Position numbers and translations under genes: made by a program. A stretch of 64,000 nt of DNA from contig NZ_VFPA01000002.1 of assembly GCF_006716445.1 (NCBI RefSeq), positions 310,001 through 374,000 on the forward strand, read 5' to 3'. Origin of the DNA: Pseudonocardia kunmingensis (lineage in GTDB: Bacteria; Actinomycetota; Actinomycetes; Mycobacteriales; Pseudonocardiaceae). Positions 1 to 7,614 of this stretch are shown here, piece after piece. Numbering within the stretch: the stretch's first letter is position 1; every line of letters starts with the position of its first letter. A model generated the notes under the pieces. That model worked only from the letters and a program-made list of their open reading frames with translations, was not told where the DNA came from and did no database searches.

Positions 1-885
1 GACATCGCGGGCCACGCCCTCGGCGTGCCGGTGCACCAGCTGCTCGGTGGCCCGGTGCGCGACCGCGTCCGGGTGTACGGCTGGGTGCACGGCAGCGAGC
101 CCGCCGAGCTGGCCGACGCCGCGCGGGCGCAGGTGGAGCGCGGCCTCACCGCCGTGAAGATGAACCCCTCGGAGCTGCTCGCCCCGCTGGACACCCCGGC
201 CGCCGTCCAGCGCGTCGTCGACCGCGTCGCGGCGGTGCGCGACGCCGTCGGCCCGCAGGTCGACGTCGCGATCGACTGCCACGGGCGGTTCTCCACCGCG
301 ATGTCGCGCCGCGTGCTGCCGCTGCTGGAGCCGCTGCTGCCGCTGTTCGTCGAGGAACCGGTGCTGCCCGAGCACACCCGCGACCTGGACGCCGTGGTCC
401 GCTCCACGACGATCCCGGTCGCCACCGGGGAGCGCCTCTTCTCCCGGTGGGACTTCCGGGCCGCCTTCGAGGCGGGCATCGCCGTCGCCCAGCCGGACGT
501 GAGCCACGCGGGCGGCATCTCCGAGACCCGCCGCATCGCCGCGATGGCCGAGGTCCACGACGTCCTGCTCGCCCCGCACTGCCCGCTGGGCCCGATCGCG
601 CTCGCCGCGAGCCTGCAGGTCGACTTCGCGACCCCGAACTTCCTGATCCAGGAGCAGTCGCTCGGCATCGGCTACGGCGACGACAGCGCCGACGTCGGGG
701 GCCTGCTCGGCTACCTCGTCGACCCCGCCCCGTTCACGTTCGTCGACGGTTCCATCGCGCGGCCCACCGCTCCCGGCCTGGGCATCGAGGTGGACGAGGC
801 GGCCGTCCGGCGGGCCGCCGAGCGCGGGCACGCCTGGCGCACGCCGTTGTGGCGCCACGCGGACGGGTCGCTCGCGGCCTGGTAG
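1..885 (+). CDS. Mandelate racemase/muconate lactonizing enzyme family protein (5'-truncated by window edge)
   Basis: The reading frame is open from base 1, so the N-terminal capping domain is mostly outside the window. What remains is the enolase-superfamily barrel: a KMN segment where the KxK base usually sits, then the three metal-ligand acids, in DCHGRF (near base 272), VEEP (near 352) and TGER (near 427), and a PHCPLGP segment (near 577) with the expected histidine. This set is typical of galactonate dehydratase-like and other sugar-acid dehydratases. It would abstract a proton alpha to a carboxylate using Mg2+. The substrate cannot be assigned from sequence alone. Confidence 0.9.
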   Translation, partial: DIAGHALGVPVHQLLGGPVRDRVRVYGWVHGSEPAELADAARAQVERGLTAVKMNPSELLAPLDTPAAVQRVVDRVAAVRDAVGPQVDVAIDCHGRFSTAMSRRVLPLLEPLLPLFVEEPVLPEHTRDLDAVVRSTTIPVATGERLFSRWDFRAAFEAGIAVAQPDVSHAGGISETRRIAAMAEVHDVLLAPHCPLGPIALAASLQVDFATPNFLIQEQSLGIGYGDDSADVGGLLGYLVDPAPFTFVDGSIARPTAPGLGIEVDEAAVRRAAERGHAWRTPLWRHADGSLAAW

Positions 886-894
886 CGGCACCGG

Positions 895-912
895 GTGACC
901 ACGTGTGGTCAC
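895..912. promoter_or_regulatory. Perfect 8+2+8 palindrome after the MR/MLE gene
   Basis: GTGACCAC and GTGGTCAC are separated by GT, ten bases past the stop codon of the upstream gene. The two-base centre is too tight for a good hairpin and no T-run follows, so an operator is more likely than a terminator. The regulator is unknown; a GntR- or TetR-type protein would suit the shape. Confidence 0.4.
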
Positions 913-1125
913 AGCTTGATCACGATGAGCGGTTCATCACGCGGGGCTACTGGGCGAGTACGTGCAGTTGCACGTTCGCCTCGTTTTCACAGCACAGCTC
1001 GTCGCGTGCAACCGTTCGGCCGTCGCGAGGCTCCGCTGACCGGACGTGATCGACCGCCTCCGTCGGGTTAACTGCTGTCACTCCACGAGGCAGTTCGATC
1101 ACACACCGTTCCGGAGGTCAGCCCG

Positions 1126-1662
1126 ATGAACCGACCGCTCCCCATGCCCGCGCGTGACTGGGCGCTGCTGTTCGCGCGCGTCCTCCTCGGCGTGGTGATG
1201 TTCGCCCACGGCTACCAGAAGATGGTGATCAACGGCATCGGCCGCACCACCGAGGGGTTCGAGAACCTCAGCATCCCGCTCGCGATCGTGTCGGCCTCGT
1301 TCGTCACGGTGGTCGAGTTCGCCGGCAGCGTGCTGCTGATCCTCGGCGCCCTCACCCCGATCATGTGCGGGCTGCAGCTCTTCATCATGGTCGGCGCCGC
1401 GGTGTTCGTGCACGGCGCCAACGGGATCTTCATCTCCAACGGCGGGTGGGAGCTCGTCGGCGTGATCGGTGCGGGCATGATCGCCATCGCCGCGGCAGGG
1501 CCCGGGCGCTACAGCGTCGACCACTACATCCGCGGCCGCCAGGCCCAGCACCGCCGGGACATGGAGCGGATCACCGCGCCGCACACGCCGCACCCGTCGC
1601 CCGCGCTCTCGCCGGCGACGACGCACTTCTCGTCATCGCACCTCCTGGGTGGGCGCCGCTGA
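1126..1662 (+). CDS. DoxX family membrane protein
   Basis: This 178-residue protein has about four hydrophobic segments (roughly residues 12-30, 55-80, 82-105 and 112-130) and the family hallmark FAHGYQK just after helix 1. DoxX proteins are small inner-membrane proteins linked to quinone or thiol redox balance; the exact role here is unknown. The ATG start follows a good GGAGG ribosome binding site. The hydrophilic, proline/serine-rich tail runs past the usual DoxX end and overlaps the 3' end of the convergent permease gene by 30 bases. Confidence 0.85.
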   Translation: MNRPLPMPARDWALLFARVLLGVVMFAHGYQKMVINGIGRTTEGFENLSIPLAIVSASFVTVVEFAGSVLLILGALTPIMCGLQLFIMVGAAVFVHGANGIFISNGGWELVGVIGAGMIAIAAAGPGRYSVDHYIRGRQAQHRRDMERITAPHTPHPSPALSPATTHFSSSHLLGGRR

Positions 1663-3015
1663 ACCACCGTCCTCGCCGGGTGGGGTCGTCCCGTGGGGGC
1701 GGCCCCACGGCACGTGGTGGAACAGCAGGTTCAGCGCGAACGCGACGATCGCGCACGACGTGATCGACGAGCCGATCACGATCTGCAGGTTGCCCGGCAC
1801 CTGTGCGTAGAAGGACGGGGCCACCACCGGCAGCATCCCGACGCCGAGCGAGATCGCCACGATCATCAGGTTGTCGCTGCCCTCGAAGTGCACCTTGTGC
1901 AGCGTGCGGATGCCCACGGCCGTCACCGTCGCGAACATCACCAGGCCCGCGCCGCCGACCACCGGTCCCGGCAGCGAGGCCACCACCTCGCCGAACTTCG
2001 GCACCAGTCCCAGCACCAGCAGCGCGGCACCTGCCACCGCGGGGACGTAGCGGCTGCGGACGCCGGTGAGCTGCACCAGCCCGACGTTCTGGGCGAAGAT
2101 CGTGTCGGGGAACGAGTTGAGCACGCCGCCGAGCACCCCGGACAGGCCGTCCGCGGCCAGTCCGCGCGCGATCCGCTTCGGCGGCAGGTCCTCGCCGGTC
2201 ATCTCGCCGACGGCGAGCATGTCGGCGGTCGACTCGGCGAAGATCACGAGCATCACCACGCACATCGAGACGACCCCGGCCACGGGGAACTCGGGCGGGC
2301 CGAACAGGAACGGCGCGGCCATGCCGAACCACGGCGCGCTCGCGACGCCCGAGAAGTCGGTGAGGCCCAGCGGGATCGCGACGAGCGCGCCGACCAGGAG
2401 GCCGGTGAGCACCGCGATCTGGCCGACGAACCCGCGCACGAACCGGGTGATCAGCACGATCAGCACCACGATGCCGCCCGCCAGCGCGAGGCCGGTGAGG
2501 TCGCCGTAGTCGGGCGCGGTGGGGTCCTGGCCGGCGATGAGCCCGGCCGCGGCCGAGATCAGCGACAGCCCGATGATCGTGATCACGCTGCCCGTCACGA
2601 CCGGCGGGAAGAACCGGATGATCGAGGAGAACGGCACCGCGATCAGGACGCCGAAGATCCCGGACGCGATCATCGACCCGTAGACGCCGGGAAGGCCGAA
2701 GTTCTGCCCGATCAGGATCATCGGCGTGACGGCGGCGAACGTGGCGCCGGTGACCACCGGCAGCCGCACGCCGAGGATCTTCCCGACGCCGAGGGTCTGC
2801 AGCAGGGTGATGATCCCGGCCACGACGAGGTCGGCGTTCACCAGCAGGCCGATCGTGCGGGTGTCGAGCCCGAGCGCGCTGCCGACGATCAGCGGCACCG
2901 CCACGCAGCCGGCGTACATCACGAGCACGTGCTGCATGCCCAGCACGAGCAACCGGCCGGGCGGGGGCACCTCGTCGACGGCGCTGCGGGCCGGCTTCGT
3001 GGGACTGTCGGTCAT
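1633..3015 (-). CDS. NCS2 family nucleobase:cation symporter (xanthine/uracil permease)
   Basis: At 460 residues with about 14 hydrophobic segments, this has the standard NCS2 length. It opens with the family pattern PPGRLLVLGMQHVLVMYAG, where the histidine in helix 1 is conserved, and carries a TM8-type acidic stretch FAESTADMLAVGEMTG and QNVGLVQLTGVRSRYV towards the C-terminus. It should import a purine such as xanthine or urate, or uracil, with protons or sodium. It is monocistronic and converges on doxX. Purine versus pyrimidine specificity is not resolvable here. Confidence 0.88.
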   Translation of the reverse strand: MTDSPTKPARSAVDEVPPPGRLLVLGMQHVLVMYAGCVAVPLIVGSALGLDTRTIGLLVNADLVVAGIITLLQTLGVGKILGVRLPVVTGATFAAVTPMILIGQNFGLPGVYGSMIASGIFGVLIAVPFSSIIRFFPPVVTGSVITIIGLSLISAAAGLIAGQDPTAPDYGDLTGLALAGGIVVLIVLITRFVRGFVGQIAVLTGLLVGALVAIPLGLTDFSGVASAPWFGMAAPFLFGPPEFPVAGVVSMCVVMLVIFAESTADMLAVGEMTGEDLPPKRIARGLAADGLSGVLGGVLNSFPDTIFAQNVGLVQLTGVRSRYVPAVAGAALLVLGLVPKFGEVVASLPGPVVGGAGLVMFATVTAVGIRTLHKVHFEGSDNLMIVAISLGVGMLPVVAPSFYAQVPGNLQIVIGSSITSCAIVAFALNLLFHHVPWGRPHGTTPPGEDGGSAAPTQEVR

Positions 3016-3119
3016 GCGCGGAACCTAGGACCTGCCGGTCACATCCGTGTGACGTGATCGGAACGGCCTCGGTGCGCGATGCGAGGATGTCGCAGCATCG
3101 TCGGTCGGAGGAGGTGCTC

Positions 3120-3953
3120 ATGCTGCGCCACGTCACGGCCACCCGGTACGTCACGCCGCTGCGCGAGGGCGGCTCGTTGCCGGGGCTGATGGAGGCCGAC
3201 GACCTCGGCACCTACGTCGTCAAGTTCATCGGTGCGGGGCAGGGGCGCAAGGTGCTCGTCGCGGAGATCGTCACCGGCGAGCTCGCCCGCGGGCTGGGTC
3301 TGCCGGTGCCCGAGCTGGTGACGGTCGAGCTCGACCCGGCGCTCGGTGCCGCGGAACCCGACCAGGAGGTGCAGGAGCTGCTGAAGGCCAGCCCCGGGCT
3401 CAACCTCGGGATGGACTTCCTGCCCGGCGCCCTCGACCTCGACCCGGTGGCGTTCGGCGTCGACCCGGAGTTCGCCGGACGCGTGCTCTGGTTCGATGCG
3501 CTCGTGGGCAACGTCGACCGGTCGTGGCGCAACACGAACATGCTGTTCTGGCAGGGCGCGCCCTACCTGATCGACCACGGCGCCACGCTGACGTTCCAGC
3601 ACGCCTGGTCCGGCGCGCAGGCGTGGGTCGAGCGCCCCTACGACGCGGCCGACCACGTCCTGCTCGGCTGCGCGCCCGACCTCGACGCGGCCGACGCCGC
3701 CCTCGCCCCGCTGGTCACGCCGGAGGCGGTGCGGGCCGCGGCCGCCGCGGTGCCCGACGCGTGGCTCGCCGACGAGCCCGGCTTCGACGACCCCGACGAG
3801 GTGCGCGCGGCGTTCGGCACGCAGTTGCTCGCCCGCCGCGACGCCCGGGACGCCTGGCTGCCCGGGGTGCGCGCCGCGGCGGCGGAGCGGACGGCGGTGG
3901 GTGGCCCTCCGGCCACCCGCGGCCCCGGCCGGCCGTTCTGGGTGCGGACGTGA
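3120..3953 (+). CDS. HipA-like kinase family protein
   Basis: The 277-residue protein begins MLRHVTATRYVTPL and matches the stand-alone HipA-like kinase family often paired with DUF3037. FDALVGNVDRSWRNTNML (residues ~130-145) supplies the D...N catalytic region and LIDHGATL the metal-binding segment. The start was set at 3120 because GGAGGAGGTG lies just before that ATG. It overlaps the next gene by GTGA, so the two are probably translated together. No HipB antitoxin is adjacent; true toxin activity is not implied. Confidence 0.75.
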   Translation: MLRHVTATRYVTPLREGGSLPGLMEADDLGTYVVKFIGAGQGRKVLVAEIVTGELARGLGLPVPELVTVELDPALGAAEPDQEVQELLKASPGLNLGMDFLPGALDLDPVAFGVDPEFAGRVLWFDALVGNVDRSWRNTNMLFWQGAPYLIDHGATLTFQHAWSGAQAWVERPYDAADHVLLGCAPDLDAADAALAPLVTPEAVRAAAAAVPDAWLADEPGFDDPDEVRAAFGTQLLARRDARDAWLPGVRAAAAERTAVGGPPATRGPGRPFWVRT

Positions 3954-4369
3954 CGGCGCGGCAGCCGTTCGAGTACGCGCTGCTGCGCGTCGTCCCGCGG
4001 ATCGAGCGGGGCGAGGCGTTCAACGCGGGCGTCGTCCTCTACAGCCGGCCCGTCGACTACCTCGGCGCGCGCGTGCACCTCGACGTGCAGCGCCTGCACG
4101 CGCTCGACCCCGGCGCCGACGCCGACCTGATCGGCGCCGCGCTGCAGGCCGTGCAGGCGCACTGCGCGGACGAGCGCACCGACGCCCGCCACGCCGGTCC
4201 GGCGGGCGCCGAGGACCGGGGACGCCGCTTCCGCAGGCTCACCGCACCGCGCAGCACGATCGTCCAGGCAGGCCCGGTGCACACCGGCCTCACCGCGGAT
4301 CCGGACGCCGAGCTGGAACACCTGCTGTCGACCTTGGTCCTCCCGCTGGCGGGTGCGCGTCGGCTTTGA
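3950..4369 (+). CDS. DUF3037 domain-containing protein
   Basis: The 139-residue product starts at a GTG that overlaps the stop codon of the HipA-like gene. The opening FEYALLRVVPRIERGEAFNAGVVLYSR is characteristic of DUF3037, a family of unknown function found beside HipA-like kinases in many actinobacteria. The overlap and conserved pairing suggest a functional partner, for example a kinase substrate or modulator, but that is inference. Confidence 0.8.
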   Translation: MTARQPFEYALLRVVPRIERGEAFNAGVVLYSRPVDYLGARVHLDVQRLHALDPGADADLIGAALQAVQAHCADERTDARHAGPAGAEDRGRRFRRLTAPRSTIVQAGPVHTGLTADPDAELEHLLSTLVLPLAGARRL

Positions 4370-4376
4370 TGGGGGG

Positions 4377-5426
4377 ATGACCGACGCCGTTCCGCCCCGC
4401 CCCCTGACCGACTGGCTGCGCCGCGCGGCACCGCAGGTACCGGTGGGGGACGAGCCGGTGCTGGTCGAGCGGATCTCCGGTGGCCACTCCAACCTGACCT
4501 ACCGCATCACCGACGCGGCGGGCGGCCGGTGGGCGCTGCGCCGGCCACCCACCGGGATGGTGCTGGCCACCGCGCACGACATGAGCCGGGAGTGGCGATT
4601 CATCAGCGCGCTCGCGCCCACGCCGGTGCCCGTGGCGCCGCCGGTGGCGTACTGCGCCGACCCGGACGTGATCGGCGCCGAGTTCTACCTCATGGAGTTC
4701 GTGGACGGCGACGTGCTGAACGACGAGGAGGCCGGTCACCGGCTGCCCGACGGACCGGCGCGCCGCACCGCGGGCCTGCACGCCGTGGACGTCCTCGCCG
4801 ACCTGCACGCCGTCGACCCCGACGCCGTCGGCCTCGGGGACCTGCGCCGGCCCGGCAACTACCTCGAACGCCAGCTGCGCCGCTGGCACCGGCAGGTGCA
4901 CGAGTCGGCCGTGCCCGACCTGTCCGCGGTGGACGCGGCCCACGCGGCGCTGGTGCGGCGATCGGCCGCGCTCGCGCCGCCGGAGTCGCGCATCGCGCAC
5001 GGCGACTACCGCCTGGGCAACCTCGCCGTCGGCCCGGACGGGCGGGTGCGCGCCGTCTTCGACTGGGAGCTCGCCGCGATCGGCGACCCGCTCGCCGACC
5101 TGGGCTGGCTGATCGCGTCCTGGGGGCGGCCCGGCGACCCCGTCCCGGCCACGGTCTCGGCCCCGAGCCTCGCCCCCGGCTACGTCGACCGCGACGAGCT
5201 GGTGGCCCGCTACGCCGAGCGCACCGGTCGCGACCACCCGAGGTTGGTGGCCGACCTCGACGTCTACGTCGCCTTCGCCCGCTGGCGCATGGCCTGCATC
5301 GGCGCCGGCGTCTACAGCCGCTACGCGGGCGGCGTCATGGGCGCGGACGACTCCGACGCCGGCGCGTCCCGCCTCGCGGCGGTGCAGCGCCAGGCGGAGG
5401 CGGCCCTCGCGGCCCTCGGCAGCTAG
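4377..5426 (+). CDS. Aminoglycoside phosphotransferase-fold (APH) family protein, acyl-CoA dehydrogenase-associated type
   Basis: This 349-residue protein-kinase-like enzyme has the nucleotide loop ISGGHSNLTYRI (residues ~33-44), the Brenner motif HGDYRLGN (~210) and the metal motif FDWELAAIGDPLADLGW (~230). This subtype resembles the kinase domain of ACAD10/11, which phosphorylates hydroxyacyl-CoAs, rather than a drug-resistance enzyme. The ATG at 4377 was chosen over an upstream in-frame ATG because GGGGGG precedes it at suitable spacing. It starts 7 bases after the DUF3037 gene. Confidence 0.82.
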   Translation: MTDAVPPRPLTDWLRRAAPQVPVGDEPVLVERISGGHSNLTYRITDAAGGRWALRRPPTGMVLATAHDMSREWRFISALAPTPVPVAPPVAYCADPDVIGAEFYLMEFVDGDVLNDEEAGHRLPDGPARRTAGLHAVDVLADLHAVDPDAVGLGDLRRPGNYLERQLRRWHRQVHESAVPDLSAVDAAHAALVRRSAALAPPESRIAHGDYRLGNLAVGPDGRVRAVFDWELAAIGDPLADLGWLIASWGRPGDPVPATVSAPSLAPGYVDRDELVARYAERTGRDHPRLVADLDVYVAFARWRMACIGAGVYSRYAGGVMGADDSDAGASRLAAVQRQAEAALAALGS

Positions 5427-5700
5427 CCAGTACTCCAGCCGTAGATCGTGATAGCGAGTGAAGTGTTGCTTCTTGGCGTCGGTAGTGGCTGGTGCGGGCT
5501 CGGTGTTGGTGGCATCGGCGCCAGATCGACCAGGCCTCGGGGCAGGCCACGATGCGGGCGGGTGCCAGGACTCAGGCTGATGAGCAGCCGTTGAACTTCG
5601 TTTCAGGTCAACGCGATCAACCGGCCGGGGTCGGTCGTGTGGCATCGTCGTGGGCGGCGATCACGGCGAGCAGAGGGTGGGCGAACACCGGCCGACACCG
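5427..5700 (-). pseudogene. Transposase C-terminal remnant (IS701-like)
   Basis: Read leftward, several frames together spell a transposase tail: GRLIALT, an in-frame TGA, then NEVQRLL, then in another frame WSIWRRCHQHRARTSHYRRQ, and finally RYHDLRLEYW in a third. This order matches the C-terminus of IS701-like actinobacterial transposases. At least two frameshifts and one stop show it is dead. It ends 7 bases after the upstream gene. A related end sequence occurs at 7330, on the far side of the MarR-NmrA pair. The remnant may extend to about 5830. Confidence 0.6.
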
Positions 5701-5892
5701 CCAGGAGGTCCGGCGGCGGACCTGGTGCTCGTCGAGTCCGGCCGGATTCGCCAGGCGCCGAGGACTTCGCGGAGGGGTCGCGGCGCTCCAGGCCAGGCAA
5801 GGCAAGGCGGATCTCACTGTCGGTTGGACGGTCGGGCAAGCCGGTCGGCGTCGGTAGACTTCGTGTTAGGCACCAGACGAGGGGCGGCGGGC

Positions 5893-6318
5893 GTGAACTA
5901 CGGCGACAAGCTCTTCTGGCTCTCGGTCCTGATCCAGCGCAGGTACGCGCAGATCTGCGCCGAGTACGACCTGACGCCCTCACAGGCCACGCTGCTGTGC
6001 GCGGTCAAGGACGAGCCGCGGCAGATGGCGTACTTCGCCGCCGCGCTCGGCATGACCAAGAACGCGCTGAGTCAACTCGTCGACCGCACCGAGCGGCGCG
6101 GCCTGGTCGGCCGGGCGAGTTCAGAGCAGGACCGGCGGGTCATCATGCTCGGCGTGACGCCCGCGGGGAAGGTGCTCGCCGAGGCGGTGTTCGCCGAGAC
6201 CGTCAAGCGCCTGCCCGATGTCGCCGGGAACCTCGACGCCGACGGCCAGCGCGACCTCGAACGCCTCGCCACCGCCATCGTGGACGCGTCCGGCGTCCCG
6301 GCGTCCACCTCGTCCTGA
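5893..6318 (+). CDS. MarR family transcriptional regulator
   Basis: A 141-residue winged-helix protein. The recognition region LTPSQATLLCAVKDEPRQMAYFAAALGMTKNALSQLVDRTERRGLV and the wing SSEQDRRVIMLGVTPAGK are classic MarR. The GTG at 5893 was chosen as the start because the protein then begins at helix 1 (NYGDKLFWLSVLIQRRYAQ). It lies 119 bases upstream of an NmrA-family gene, and three near-identical palindromes lie between them, so it probably represses that gene. Half of the same palindrome, GCGTGAAC, covers its own start codon, hinting at autoregulation. Confidence 0.88.
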   Translation: MNYGDKLFWLSVLIQRRYAQICAEYDLTPSQATLLCAVKDEPRQMAYFAAALGMTKNALSQLVDRTERRGLVGRASSEQDRRVIMLGVTPAGKVLAEAVFAETVKRLPDVAGNLDADGQRDLERLATAIVDASGVPASTSS

Positions 6319-6359
6319 CCTACCGCGCAGTCTCCTCGACACCCCCATGCCTGGCGTAA

Positions 6360-6420
6360 GTTCACGGCATGAACTCGTCTGGTTCACGGCGTGAACTAGT
6401 TGAGGTTCATGGGCGTGAAC
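6360..6420. promoter_or_regulatory. Three tandem GTTCAC...GTGAAC operators
   Basis: GTTCACGGCATGAAC (6360-6374), GTTCACGGCGTGAAC (6382-6396) and GTTCATGGGCGTGAAC (6405-6420) are near-perfect inverted repeats spaced about 22-23 bases apart, two helical turns. All would therefore present the same DNA face. They lie 18-78 bases upstream of the NmrA-family start codon. The adjacent MarR protein is the obvious candidate binder. Confidence 0.7.
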
Positions 6421-6437
6421 TAACGAGAGGTGGCGAC

Positions 6438-7328
6438 ATGGTCACGCGGGAGAACGGTGCGATCGCGGTCTTCGGTGCGACGGGGCAGCAGGGCGGGGCG
6501 GTCGTCGACGCGCTGCTGGCCCGAGGAGCGCGGGTGCGGGCCCTCGTCCGCACCCCCGAGTCCGATCGGGCGCGGGCGCTGGCCGCCCGAGGCGTCGAGC
6601 TGGCGACCGTCCGGATCGACGACCCGGCGTCACTGGTCGCCGCGCTGGAGGCGGTCGATGCGTTCTACTTCATGACCCCGGAGGCGAACAGCCTCGAGGA
6701 GGTCGAGGAGGAGGTCCGAGTCGGCACCGCCCTCGTCGATGCGGCGGGCGCGGCGCGCGTGCCACACGTCGTGTTCAACTCGGTCTTCGGAGCGGATCGT
6801 GAAACGGGCGTGCCGCACCACGACTCGAAGCACCGGATCGAGGAATACCTGAAGCTTTCCGGCCTGAGGACCACGATGGTTCGCGCGACCGCCTTCATGG
6901 AGAACCTCGCGACCGTGATGGCGCCGAGCCTGGAGGACGGAACGATCGTGCTGAGGCTGCCGCTGCCGGACGACGTCGCCCTGAAGATGATCTCGATCAA
7001 GGACATCGGCCAGGTCGCCGCCGCGATCCTGCTCGGCACCGCGGACGTGCCCGGCGGAGCCATCGAGGTCGTCGGCGACGAGCCGACGGGCCCCCAGATC
7101 GCCGCCGCGTTCGGCGCGCGCGCCGGGCTACCGTCACGCTACGAGGCCCTGCCACTGAGCGTCCTCGGCAACGACCTCGACAAGGCGATGTTCCGCCAGT
7201 TCGCCAAGGGGTCCGAATACCCGTCCGACCTCGCAGCGGTGCGGGCGATCGAGCCGACCACCTGGGACCTGGCCGAGTGGATCCGCTCCACCGGCTGGAC
7301 CGCGCCCGCGGACCGGGTCCGTTCCTGA
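6438..7328 (+). CDS. NmrA family NAD(P)-binding protein
   Basis: The 296-residue protein opens with a Rossmann motif, AVFGATGQQGGAVVDALL (residues ~11-28), followed by RTPESDRARALAARG, as in NmrA/HSCARG-type atypical short-chain dehydrogenases and isoflavone-reductase-like redox sensors. The typical YxxxK pair is replaced by HDSKHRIEEYLKLSG. The start at 6438 has AGAGGTGG upstream. Control by the neighbouring MarR protein through the triple operator is likely. It may be a redox or electrophile sensor, or an oxidoreductase; no substrate can be named. Confidence 0.85.
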   Translation: MVTRENGAIAVFGATGQQGGAVVDALLARGARVRALVRTPESDRARALAARGVELATVRIDDPASLVAALEAVDAFYFMTPEANSLEEVEEEVRVGTALVDAAGAARVPHVVFNSVFGADRETGVPHHDSKHRIEEYLKLSGLRTTMVRATAFMENLATVMAPSLEDGTIVLRLPLPDDVALKMISIKDIGQVAAAILLGTADVPGGAIEVVGDEPTGPQIAAAFGARAGLPSRYEALPLSVLGNDLDKAMFRQFAKGSEYPSDLAAVRAIEPTTWDLAEWIRSTGWTAPADRVRS

Positions 7329-7355
7329 TACTCCGGCCGTAGGCCGTGATCTTGC
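7329..7355 (-). mobile_element. IS terminus remnant matching the one at 5430
   Basis: The sequence directly after the NmrA stop codon, read on the minus strand, is ATCACGGCCTACGGCCGGAGTA. The remnant ending at 5427 has ATCACGATCTACGGCTGGAGTA in the same orientation. A minus-strand reading frame here ends RQDHGLRPEY, like the other copy's HDLRLEY. From 7356 to 7614 I see no further supportable gene. Confidence 0.45.
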
Positions 7356-7614
7356 CGGCGTGGCGGTCCCACTCCGAGCTGGTTCGGCGAGCGCCTCGAC
7401 CCCGAGCCGATCCTGGACGCCTGCTCCCGCGCCCGACCCGGACCGCCGCCTGACGCGCGGCCTGACCCGTCCCCGGTCGCGTTCCGCGGAACGCACCCCG
7501 CCCCGGCCAGGACACGTCCTCCGGCCGCACACGGTGATCGCGCTGGAGGCGCTGAGTGTGCGGCCTGCTGCCACACCCGCCGGCCGCCATCCGCCGAATT
7601 GCTCGCCCCGGGCG

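Noticed and set aside
3120..4369. HipBA-type toxin-antitoxin pair
   Set aside because: The partner is DUF3037, not a HipB-like DNA-binding antitoxin, and no operator-like repeats were seen upstream.
4290..5645. Long minus-strand open frame across the phosphotransferase gene
   Set aside because: It is antisense to a clear APH-fold gene and has low-complexity Arg/Gly/Ala/Val/His composition typical of high-GC shadow frames. Only its first ~75 codons overlap the transposase remnant.
7356..7614. Small protein gene between the NmrA and P450 genes
   Set aside because: Open frames exist on both strands but none shows a family, a ribosome binding site or non-random composition.
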